60,766 bases of DNA, from contig CAYJAQ010000001.1 in assembly GCA_964368275.1 (NCBI GenBank), positions 1 through 60,766 on the forward strand. The letters are read 5' to 3'. This DNA comes from CAYJAQ01 sp964368275 (GTDB lineage Bacteria > Bacillota_I > Bacilli_A > ML615J-28 > CAG-313). The position numbers were made by a program, and so were the translations under genes. This document shows, in pieces, positions 27,949 to 35,906 of this stretch; position 1 is the first letter of the stretch; each line of letters opens with the position of its first letter. Under the pieces are notes generated by a model. That model had not been told where the DNA came from. It searched no databases and saw only the letters and a list, made by a program, of their open reading frames with translations.

Positions 27949-29529
27949 GTGCTAAAAAAAATAATTGATCTTAATTCACTTACCTTAGAAGAAAAGGTAG
28001 GCCAAATGATTGGCCTTGCCTTCTCAGGTACGGAATATAGTTCCGAACTTAAAATGCAAGTGGAAGACATGAAAGTAGGATTGATTATCTTCTTTAAAGA
28101 TAATTGTGGTAATCCGAAACAAATATTTGAACTAAACAAACAGATTCTAAAAAATGCAAAAATTCCACCATTTATTGCTTTAGACCAAGAAGGTGGTATG
28201 GTAGCACGAGTTACTGAAAAAATTACCCAATCACCTGGTGCGATGGCAATCAGCGCAACGGGCAATTCCCATAATGCTTATCAACTTGCCTATAACATGG
28301 GCAAGGAAATGAAGGAACTAGGGTTTAACTTTAACTTTGCTCCTGATGCTGATATCAATAATAACCCATTAAATCCGGTTATCAATGTTCGCTCTTATTC
28401 CGAAAATCCGGATGTAGTATGTGAATATGTAAGAGACGCGGTTAGAGGCTATACTGATGCGGGAATGATGACTTCTATCAAGCATTTCCCTGGTCATGGT
28501 GATACTTCGGTAGATTCTCATATTGGCTTACCTAAAGTAGACTTTACGAAGGAACGTCTTTACCAAATGGAATTAAAACCATTTATTAAAGCCAAAGAAG
28601 AAGATTGGCCAGGCATTATGTCTAGTCATGTAATGTTTACAACATACGATGAAACGTATCCTACTACCATGTCAAAAAACATTTTAACAGGTCTTCTTCG
28701 TGAAGAAATTGGCTATAATGGGCTTGTTGTAACTGACTCATTAACAATGTCAGCTGTATATGACAATCATCCCCTTGATGAAATTGTTTATCGAACATTT
28801 AATGCGGGAAATGACATTATGTTACTATGTGGCGCGCGTAATATCGATATGCAAAAACAGTTTTATGACACGGCTATTCGCCTTGCTAAAGAAGGTAAGA
28901 TTTCACTTGATTTAATTAACACATCAGTTGAGAGAATTCTTAAGTATAAAGCAATGTTTGCTCACAACATGAAAGAAAACTTTACTGAAGTAGAACCACT
29001 ACTATGCAATAAAAAAGCTGTTGAATTTAGCGAGAAAGTCAGCCTTGATAGTATTACATTAATTAAAGATGAAAGACACTTAATTCCGATTACTAAAGAT
29101 GAAAAGACATTAATTGTTTTCCCTAAAATAAAAGTAGTGACATTAGTTGAAAACGATGAAAATGGTGGTGAAAGCCTAGCTGAATATATGCCTTTTACAT
29201 GTGATAAAGCATATATGCCACTTGCGCCGAGTGTGGAAGAACAAGAACAATTGATTAAAAAAGCAAACGACTATGATAAAGTAGTTTACTGTAGTTATAA
29301 TGCTTGCTTCAATGCGTCACAAGCTGAATTAATTAATTCATTAGATAGAAAGAAACTAATTGTAATTGCCATTCGCACACCATATGATTATCGAGTTCTA
29401 AATAATTTATCAACCTATTTGTGCAGCTATGAAGCAACACCACTTGCTTTTAAAGCTTTAGCAAAAGTATTGACAGGCAAAAAGACGGCAACTGGAGTAT
29501 CACCAGTTACCATAACGGAGGATAAATAA
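27949..29529 (+). CDS. nagZ: Beta-N-acetylhexosaminidase NagZ (GH3), cytosolic
   Basis: This GH3 enzyme removes non-reducing GlcNAc from peptidoglycan fragments (GlcNAc-MurNAc and muropeptides). The motif KHFPGHGDTSVDSHIGLP carries the Asp189-His191 dyad that serves as acid/base in this subgroup, and Asp263 in VVTDSLTMSAV is the nucleophile. It has no signal peptide, unlike secreted Bacillus NagZ, so it should work on imported material. ATG 27931 overlaps the previous stop but lacks a binding site, whereas GGAGG at 27939-27943 fits the GTG at 27949, giving 526 residues. It overlaps nagB by one base. Recognition is secure and the exact start is a judgement. Confidence 0.9.
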   Translation: MLKKIIDLNSLTLEEKVGQMIGLAFSGTEYSSELKMQVEDMKVGLIIFFKDNCGNPKQIFELNKQILKNAKIPPFIALDQEGGMVARVTEKITQSPGAMAISATGNSHNAYQLAYNMGKEMKELGFNFNFAPDADINNNPLNPVINVRSYSENPDVVCEYVRDAVRGYTDAGMMTSIKHFPGHGDTSVDSHIGLPKVDFTKERLYQMELKPFIKAKEEDWPGIMSSHVMFTTYDETYPTTMSKNILTGLLREEIGYNGLVVTDSLTMSAVYDNHPLDEIVYRTFNAGNDIMLLCGARNIDMQKQFYDTAIRLAKEGKISLDLINTSVERILKYKAMFAHNMKENFTEVEPLLCNKKAVEFSEKVSLDSITLIKDERHLIPITKDEKTLIVFPKIKVVTLVENDENGGESLAEYMPFTCDKAYMPLAPSVEEQEQLIKKANDYDKVVYCSYNACFNASQAELINSLDRKKLIVIAIRTPYDYRVLNNLSTYLCSYEATPLAFKALAKVLTGKKTATGVSPVTITEDK

Positions 29530-30257
29530 TGAAAATTATTGTAACAAGAAACTATGATGAGATGAGTAAAAAAGCAGCTGAAATCTTAGCTGATCAAATT
29601 AAAAAAAATCCTAAATCGACTTTAGGTTTAGCAACAGGCAGCAGCCCTATTGGCACTTATCAAAATCTTATCAAAAAATATGAAAATAAAGAAATATCAT
29701 TCAAAGATGTAACAACTTACAACTTAGATGAATATTGTGGTATTAGCACTGAGCATCCTCAAAGCTACTATCGTTTCATGCATGATAACCTATTTAATCA
29801 TGTTGACATTGAAGAAGCTCACGTTCATATTCCGAGCGCTAAAGGCACAAAAGCTGAGTTAGATGAACAATGTGAAACATATAATGCAGCCCTAAAGAAA
29901 GCTAGTGTTGATATTCAATTACTAGGTATTGGTGGCAATGGTCACATTGGTTTCAATGAACCAGGTACTTCATTTAGTCAAGAGACATTTGTTGTTACTT
30001 TAACAGATCGTACTAGACAAGATAACAAACGTTTCTTTAATAGTATTGATGAAGTCCCAACTCATGCTGTTACAATGGGTATTAAGAACATCATGCAAGC
30101 TAAATCAATCTTAATGTTAATCAGCGGAAAAGGTAAAGCTGACACGGTAGTTAGTCTATTAAAAGGCCCAATTACTGAAGAATTTCCAGCTAGTATTTTA
30201 CACAAACACCCTGATGTTACTGTAATAATTGATGAGGATGCATACTCAAAAATGTAA
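29529..30257 (+). CDS. nagB: Glucosamine-6-phosphate deaminase
   Basis: This 242-residue enzyme converts glucosamine 6-phosphate to fructose 6-phosphate and ammonia, bringing amino sugars into glycolysis. Family signatures are LATGSSPIGTYQ (phosphate binding), TYNLDEYCGI, and GIGGNGHIGFNEPG with the catalytic-region His. The length is normal for the Gram-positive form. CGGAGG at 29515-29520 serves ATG 29529. It is the last gene of the long operon and is followed by a strong terminator. The enzyme that would feed it, NagA deacetylase, is not in the window. Confidence 0.97.
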   Translation: MKIIVTRNYDEMSKKAAEILADQIKKNPKSTLGLATGSSPIGTYQNLIKKYENKEISFKDVTTYNLDEYCGISTEHPQSYYRFMHDNLFNHVDIEEAHVHIPSAKGTKAELDEQCETYNAALKKASVDIQLLGIGGNGHIGFNEPGTSFSQETFVVTLTDRTRQDNKRFFNSIDEVPTHAVTMGIKNIMQAKSILMLISGKGKADTVVSLLKGPITEEFPASILHKHPDVTVIIDEDAYSKM

Positions 30258-30262
30258 TGATG

Positions 30263-30286
30263 AAGGCGCTCTGCGGGCGCCTTTTT
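30263..30286 (+). terminator. Rho-independent terminator after nagB
   Basis: AAGGCGC pairs with GCGCCTT across a 7-base loop, with a run of five T. It marks the end of the 4914-30257 unit. The GC-rich stem stands out in AT-rich DNA. Confidence 0.9.
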
Positions 30287-30620
30287 GTAACAACATCTGG
30301 TAATATTTTACATATATATTATATATAATTTAATGGTCTTGTGTTCGTGTGAAAAGGGTGTGGTTAAAAGAAAAACTGATTAAAAATAATTAATCAAGTT
30401 AAATATCAAATAATGTATTTGAGATAAATTGCATAATAGATTAAATAGGAAAAAATTAACAAGTAAATAGCCCATTTTTAGCGTTTTACTTGCGTTCTTT
30501 TAAATGCCAACAAAAGAGTAAGATGAGAAAAAATGGGAAAAAATCGGGAAAATTACAAGTTTAAAAAGGTCAAATAGGCCCAAAAATTATAATTTAGTGG
30601 ACTAATTTATAATAAAACAC
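30287..30620. other. Non-coding AT-rich stretch
   Basis: No gene or RNA was recognised here. The only structure seen is a short inverted repeat TGATTAA/TTAATCA (about 30378-30397) upstream of the next promoter, which may be a binding site or chance in such AT-rich sequence. Confidence 0.5.
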
Positions 30621-30649
30621 TTGCCAAAGATTTTAACTTGTGCTATAAT
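30621..30649 (+). promoter_or_regulatory. Strong promoter of the large surface protein gene
   Basis: TTGCCA (30621-30626), a 17-base spacer and TATAAT (30644-30649). A cre-like sequence overlaps the expected start of transcription (TGTATACGCAAACA, 30649-30662, 12 of 14 positions), so catabolite control is possible. Confidence 0.75.
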
Positions 30650-30698
30650 GTATACGCAAACACTTTCAAATACATTAATTAGGAGGAAAAAGAAAATT

Positions 30699-33600
30699 AT
30701 GAAAAGAGTTTTTGCTTTTTTAAGCGTATTCGCAATCGCTCTATTAATGTTTGGTATGGGTTCTAAAACCGTTCTTGCTGAAGCACAACCTGCTGAAGGC
30801 AAGTTCTTTGAAAATCCTTACTTAATTAAAGACGAAAATGGCGAAGTTATTGAAATTCCAATGTACATTATGGACAGTATTTATACTACTTTCCCTGCTT
30901 ACTTCGATTACGAAGGTGCTAAAGGCACTGAATATGAAGATAAGTTATGGGGTGGAAGTGTAAGAATGTACCCTTGGAGTGGCGTAAAAGTAGTAGTTAC
31001 ACAATTTGCAGATGGTGCAGCTACTGGTAAAGTTTACGGTGAATATATCCAAGGTGGAAACAAGGCTGATGAAGTTGGTATTGGTAAAGGTATCTTTACA
31101 ACTTCTGGTACTTGGAATAATGGTACTTTCTTAGAAGGTGGTAATTACATTAGAGGTAATGCTCCTGACCCATCTCTAAGTTTCTTCTGTATCAATGATA
31201 AAGATACAGATGTTGTTATGGATTACATGGCAAGTACTGATAAAGGTGCTAATAATAGACAAGCATACGTTATCTTCGATGGTGAAGGTAAAGCTGTATC
31301 TGGTCTAACAGTACAAGAATTATTTGACAATGGTCTAGTAGATTTCGATTATTATTGGGATGCTAATGGTGTTGGTACAGATGATGCTTCTAAAGCTCGC
31401 AACAAAATGGTTGATGGCGAAGAAGATGATCTTAACAGCCCAATCCTTGATGATGAAGGAAATCCTACTGGTGAATACAACAAAGTAAAAGTTGATTCAG
31501 GCGAAAAAGATCGCATTGAAGGCTACCGTTTAGTATGGAGATATATGGAAAGTGCTCCAACTAATCTAAACAGCAGTTTCTTAGGTGCTGGTTGGAAATC
31601 TGATAACTGGGATTTCTATAATGCAGAAACTAAGTTAGCTGTATGCTTCGTTCCTGAATATGTTGGTACTTATGGTACAGTTGACGCTGCTATGTTAGCT
31701 GTAGACACTACTGTTGCTGCTGGACACGTTCGTGCTCCTTACAATGACGTAGTTGTTCCTGCTGGTGGTTTCGTTGACCAAATTGGTTACTTAAATAGAA
31801 GCACTGCTGCTTTCTATGGTGGTAAATGGCTAGATATGGCTGCTCAAGCATTCTTATATGGTCGTGACGCTGCTTACAAAGCTGAATTACAATGCTCTAA
31901 TTATGCATCTGGCGATTTAGCATTTGCTGAAAACGTTCAAAACGGTAAAGGTTATGCTTTATTAGAAGGTACTAATATTGTTGAAATCGTTGCTGGTGAA
32001 AAGGTTAACTTCTCACAAATGATCAACTTATCTGGTATCGCTTATGCATTCGCAGATTTAAGTGATCCTGCATCTTTCAAATCTTCAATTATGACTGCTG
32101 AAGCAAAAGCAGCTGTTAAAGCTGACTTTGTAAAAGACGCTATTGCACAATTAAAGACTGAAGAAGCATGGGGCGTATTAACAACTTGGATGGTAGAAGA
32201 AGAAGCTAAGAAGACTACTCCAAGCGCTGCAATCGCTACTGCTGAAATTGAACTTGCTAAACAAAATGCAATTCTTGCTAACTTAGAAGCTACTGCAAAA
32301 GCTGAAGCTGCTACTGCTGCTGATTACATCGCTGCACAAACTGCTATTGCTACTGCAAAATCTACATTAGCAAATGAAAAAGTTTCTCTAGCTGCTTTAG
32401 AAGCTACACTTTCTAACAAGGAAGCTGAATTAAAAGCTAAGACTGCTGCTATCGAAACTACTCAACAATTCATTGCTTACAAACAAGCTGTAGTTGAATC
32501 TCAAGCTCAAGTTGACAAATATAAAGCTACTAAAGCTTCATATGAATCAATTGGTATGGATAAATTATTCGCTGACAAGTATGCTGCAGTTCTTAATGAA
32601 TTAGCTGCTAAAGAAGGTGATTTAACTAACGCTACAACTACATTAGAAACTTATAAGACTAATGAAGATACTAAATTAGCTACATTAAAAGCTGAAGTTG
32701 CTACTGCAAAAGTAAATGTTGACAGTCAAAAGACTAAGATTGGTACTGCAAGAGTATTTAATGACAATGGTTCATTAAAGACTGAAGCTACTGGTCTTGA
32801 ATTAGCTGTAATCACTGCTGAAAATGCTGCTCAAGCTATCATTGATGGCAAAGTTGCTGCTGCTGCTGGTGGTGCTGCTGCTAAAGCTGCTGCTGCTGCA
32901 CAACAAACAATTATTAATGAAAAGAAAGCTGAAATCGAAACTATTCGCTTAGCAATTAAAGAAAAGAAATTAACTGCTGAATATGGTGATTATGTTCTTG
33001 AAGAAGGCAATAAAGTTGCTGCTGATAAGAATTATGATGGTTCTGATCTTGTAGATGGCAAAGACGCTGATGGCGATGTTGTTTATAAGAGAGCTGGCGG
33101 TATTGCTGCAAAAGCTGCTGAAATGGCAGAAGAAATGTATGCAAAATGGTTAGTTACTGAATATCGTGATGAAATCTCAAATGAATATACTGTAGTTGTT
33201 AATGGTGTTACTGCTGTTTACAAGTACCCTTATGCAACTTGGGAAGACATGATTAAAGATTTCGAAAAAGACTTAAATGCATGGTATACTGTATACAATG
33301 GTAGTGCTGCTAAACCTGAATTAACAGTTGCTGACATTTACCCAATTGGTGGTAAGAGTCTTAACTGGGAAATGATTTCTACTTCTGCAAATTCAGATTT
33401 ATTCTGGGGAAGTGCAGATATGCGTACTAAATGGGGTTGGATGATTAGTTATGTATGTAATGTACGTGCTGCTAATGGTCTATCTACATCTTACTGGGAA
33501 GGTGTTGCTGAAACAGGTATCACTGCTTCTCCTGGTACATTTAACTCAGAAATTTCTAACTTCTTGAATAGAAAACATAGAACTGCATGGCCTGCATCTT

Positions 33601-34676
33601 CTGACTATTCAGATCCTGAAAGTGAAAACTGCAATGGTTACTTACCAGATGATTTCACTGAATATGAATTAAGCACTGCTGGTTATGTTGCTGGTGATCA
33701 TATTTCTGTAAATACTACAGTTTATAATCCTATCACTAAGTTAACTTACAATATGCCTCTTGAATTCGTAGTTGTTGCAAATACTGCTTCTTACACTCCT
33801 GTTCTTACAGTTGATGGAAAAGCATTAGTTGTTTCTGACGTTGCAAACTTCGAATTAGAATCAATTGCAAAGGCATATAACCGTGCTTACAATGAATTAA
33901 ATAAGAGTGTTGCTGGTCAAGAAATTAGCCACAAGATCGTATTTGATGCTCCTGAATTTGAAGCTGACAAAGCAAATGGTCAATTAGCTGGTTCATACCA
34001 AGTTAAGATGACTGTTGAAAATGGTGGAAACACTGTTACTAAGTTTGCTACAGTTAAGGTTGCTGATACTATCGCTCCTGTTGTTAGAGTTCGTGACGTA
34101 ACAGTTGCATTCGGTAGTGACTTCCATTTCTTAGACGGCGTAATCGGCGCATGGGATAATGTTGAAGGTAACTTATTAAATGCTACTTATGTATGGTACT
34201 CATTAGATTCACAAGAAGTTAATACTTGGGTTCCTGGTGATTACGATGTTAAGGTAACTGCAATGGATAAAGCTGGTAACATGACTACTGCAACTTATAC
34301 TTGCACAGTTAATGAAATCGAAGCTGACGGTGAAGAAGTTGCTGATGCATTAGCAGAATTAGAAGATAATTTAACTGAATTAATCAATAGTTCTACTACT
34401 TCATTAAAAGACTTAGTTACTGATGCTAAAGAATCTATCGAAGCTTCAATCAATGGTGTTGAAGGTAAGTTAGATACAGCTAACGCAACTGTAGATTCTA
34501 TTAAGGGTACTACAGAAACAATCAAAACTACTACAGATAATACAGAAGACGTAGCTAAGGCTACTCAAGTTGCTGCTGAAGACAATGGCTTAGTTGTTGT
34601 TGCTACAGTATTAGCTGGTATTGCTGCATTAGCAGGTATTGGTGCTGTTGCATTATCTTTATTAAAGAGAAAATAA
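30699..34676 (+). CDS. Very large surface protein with Ala-rich coiled coil and C-terminal membrane anchor
   Basis: This 1325-residue protein has a signal peptide (about 1-29, TVLAEAQ), a large N-terminal region of about 470 residues with no recognised domain, and a long Ala/Lys/Glu-rich coiled coil (about 515-770). A Trp/Tyr-rich segment follows, then Ig-like beta domains (about 1020-1190, including DTIAPVVRVRDVTVAFG and VPGDYDVKVTAMDKAGN), a second helical stalk (about 1195-1290), one membrane helix and the tail LLKRK. It lacks the GCKKKSA tag of its neighbours. Its own promoter, an AGGAGG site and a strongly uniform codon choice (gct, gaa, act) suggest high expression, so it may be a major surface-coat protein. 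The in-frame upstream codons (from 30621) lie in the promoter and are not coding. Function unknown. Confidence 0.75.
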   Translation: MKRVFAFLSVFAIALLMFGMGSKTVLAEAQPAEGKFFENPYLIKDENGEVIEIPMYIMDSIYTTFPAYFDYEGAKGTEYEDKLWGGSVRMYPWSGVKVVVTQFADGAATGKVYGEYIQGGNKADEVGIGKGIFTTSGTWNNGTFLEGGNYIRGNAPDPSLSFFCINDKDTDVVMDYMASTDKGANNRQAYVIFDGEGKAVSGLTVQELFDNGLVDFDYYWDANGVGTDDASKARNKMVDGEEDDLNSPILDDEGNPTGEYNKVKVDSGEKDRIEGYRLVWRYMESAPTNLNSSFLGAGWKSDNWDFYNAETKLAVCFVPEYVGTYGTVDAAMLAVDTTVAAGHVRAPYNDVVVPAGGFVDQIGYLNRSTAAFYGGKWLDMAAQAFLYGRDAAYKAELQCSNYASGDLAFAENVQNGKGYALLEGTNIVEIVAGEKVNFSQMINLSGIAYAFADLSDPASFKSSIMTAEAKAAVKADFVKDAIAQLKTEEAWGVLTTWMVEEEAKKTTPSAAIATAEIELAKQNAILANLEATAKAEAATAADYIAAQTAIATAKSTLANEKVSLAALEATLSNKEAELKAKTAAIETTQQFIAYKQAVVESQAQVDKYKATKASYESIGMDKLFADKYAAVLNELAAKEGDLTNATTTLETYKTNEDTKLATLKAEVATAKVNVDSQKTKIGTARVFNDNGSLKTEATGLELAVITAENAAQAIIDGKVAAAAGGAAAKAAAAAQQTIINEKKAEIETIRLAIKEKKLTAEYGDYVLEEGNKVAADKNYDGSDLVDGKDADGDVVYKRAGGIAAKAAEMAEEMYAKWLVTEYRDEISNEYTVVVNGVTAVYKYPYATWEDMIKDFEKDLNAWYTVYNGSAAKPELTVADIYPIGGKSLNWEMISTSANSDLFWGSADMRTKWGWMISYVCNVRAANGLSTSYWEGVAETGITASPGTFNSEISNFLNRKHRTAWPASSDYSDPESENCNGYLPDDFTEYELSTAGYVAGDHISVNTTVYNPITKLTYNMPLEFVVVANTASYTPVLTVDGKALVVSDVANFELESIAKAYNRAYNELNKSVAGQEISHKIVFDAPEFEADKANGQLAGSYQVKMTVENGGNTVTKFATVKVADTIAPVVRVRDVTVAFGSDFHFLDGVIGAWDNVEGNLLNATYVWYSLDSQEVNTWVPGDYDVKVTAMDKAGNMTTATYTCTVNEIEADGEEVADALAELEDNLTELINSSTTSLKDLVTDAKESIEASINGVEGKLDTANATVDSIKGTTETIKTTTDNTEDVAKATQVAAEDNGLVVVATVLAGIAALAGIGAVALSLLKRK

Positions 34677-34723
34677 TTTAGCTAATAGTTAAATTATTTA
34701 CTCTGACTAAAATCTAAAAATTT

Positions 34724-34757
34724 ATAGGGAAGATGCGAGTCTTCCCTATATTTTTCT
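34724..34757 (+). terminator. Rho-independent terminator after the surface protein gene
   Basis: ATAGGGAAGA pairs perfectly with TCTTCCCTAT around a 6-base loop, followed by ATTTTTCT. Confidence 0.92.
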
Positions 34758-34776
34758 AAAAAAGGCGTGGTGAAGA

Positions 34777-35769
34777 ATGAAGATAATAACATTAAAAGAA
34801 TGTAATAAAAAAGAAGAATTATACAAGGCTTGGAATAAAGAATTTGGTTTTATTTTTCCAATTACGGAAGAACTATTTAATAAGAATATTATTAATTATG
34901 ATGATGGGGAACATGAATACTCAATAGGAAATATTTCACAAGTAGCTTACAGCGATAGTGATGAATTGATGGGGTATGTTATTGCAAAGGTTTGGAATCG
35001 CGAATATAATGTCGGCGATTATCAAGATACTGGTTGGATTAGTTTAATTTATGTTTTACCTCAGTATCGAAAAAATGGAATAGGAAGTTTACTTTTAAAA
35101 AGAGTTGAAGATATATTTAGAGCATTAAAAAAGAAAAAAATTTACGTTGGTCGTGACTACGATAATTTCTTTCCAGGAGTTCCCGTTGATCTGAAGTCGG
35201 CTATTACCTGGCTTGAACATCGAGGCTACAATGCGTTATACCAGACACAGGATTTAGTTAAGAAGGTTGATAATAAGCTAGAATATGTAAGTTTAATGCC
35301 ATATCGTGATAATAACACATATGTCATAAGAAGAGCAGAAATAGCTGATTATGAGGGTTTAAAGAAGATGATGACGACTAACTTTTCAGGCCGCTGGTTA
35401 GTTGAAATGGAAGATTACTTTAAAAGAGGAGGAAGTGGCCGTGATTATTTAATCTGTATTAATGGAGAAAACATCGTATGTGGATTCTGTAAGATTGGTG
35501 ATTATAGTACAAAGGTTGCTTTAGGAAGTTATAATATGAACTACCGTGCAAGATTTAACTCTTTAGGTGGCATTGGTCCACTAGGCGTAGATGTTAATTA
35601 CCGTAAACGTAATATCGCCCATAATCTTTTAGCAAGTTGTATTAATGAATTAGCAGCAAATAATGCGACTGAACTCCTAATTGACTGGACAAATTTGCTA
35701 GATTTATATCGGCAATTTGGTTTTGAAGTTTGGAAAGTGTATACGTATACATCGAAAGATTTAAACTAA
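34777..35769 (+). CDS. Tandem-GNAT N-acetyltransferase, GlmA-like
   Basis: This 330-residue protein consists of two GNAT folds. The first carries the acetyl-CoA loop YRKNGIGSLLLKRV (about 107-120), and the second has the degenerate loop YRKRNIAHNLL. In Clostridium acetobutylicum the acetyltransferase GlmA acetylates glucosamine and glucosamine-ended peptidoglycan fragments and belongs to cell-wall rescue together with MurK. The shared tandem architecture and a MurK-like kinase gene in this window make the same role likely here, but that is inference and other GNAT substrates are possible. The gene begins only 20 bases after a terminator and has a weak binding site, so it may be expressed at low level by read-through. 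Confidence 0.72.
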   Translation: MKIITLKECNKKEELYKAWNKEFGFIFPITEELFNKNIINYDDGEHEYSIGNISQVAYSDSDELMGYVIAKVWNREYNVGDYQDTGWISLIYVLPQYRKNGIGSLLLKRVEDIFRALKKKKIYVGRDYDNFFPGVPVDLKSAITWLEHRGYNALYQTQDLVKKVDNKLEYVSLMPYRDNNTYVIRRAEIADYEGLKKMMTTNFSGRWLVEMEDYFKRGGSGRDYLICINGENIVCGFCKIGDYSTKVALGSYNMNYRARFNSLGGIGPLGVDVNYRKRNIAHNLLASCINELAANNATELLIDWTNLLDLYRQFGFEVWKVYTYTSKDLN

Positions 35770-35819
35770 TTCACCCTTAAAGCGATAAATTAAAAAAATA
35801 TTATAATCTCTTTAACTAT

Positions 35820-35847
35820 TTGCTTTATTTTTTAGATTAAATATGAT
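35820..35847 (+). promoter_or_regulatory. Probable promoter of the binding-protein lipoprotein gene
   Basis: TTGCTT (35820-35825), a 16-base spacer and TATGAT (35842-35847), 60 bases before the start codon. The fit to consensus is moderate. Confidence 0.45.
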
Positions 35848-35906
35848 AAAATAATAGTGAGGTTGAATACTCATAAAAAGAAATAAATAAGAAGGAGAAT
35901 TGAAAA

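Noticed and set aside
30287..30620. Replication origin or small RNA in the AT-rich gap
   Set aside because: No DnaA-box cluster, no convincing RNA fold and no promoter-terminator pair were seen apart from those of the neighbouring genes.
30621..30698. N-terminal extension of the large surface protein
   Set aside because: These codons overlap the -35 and -10 boxes. The AGGAGG site and signal peptide start at ATG 30699.
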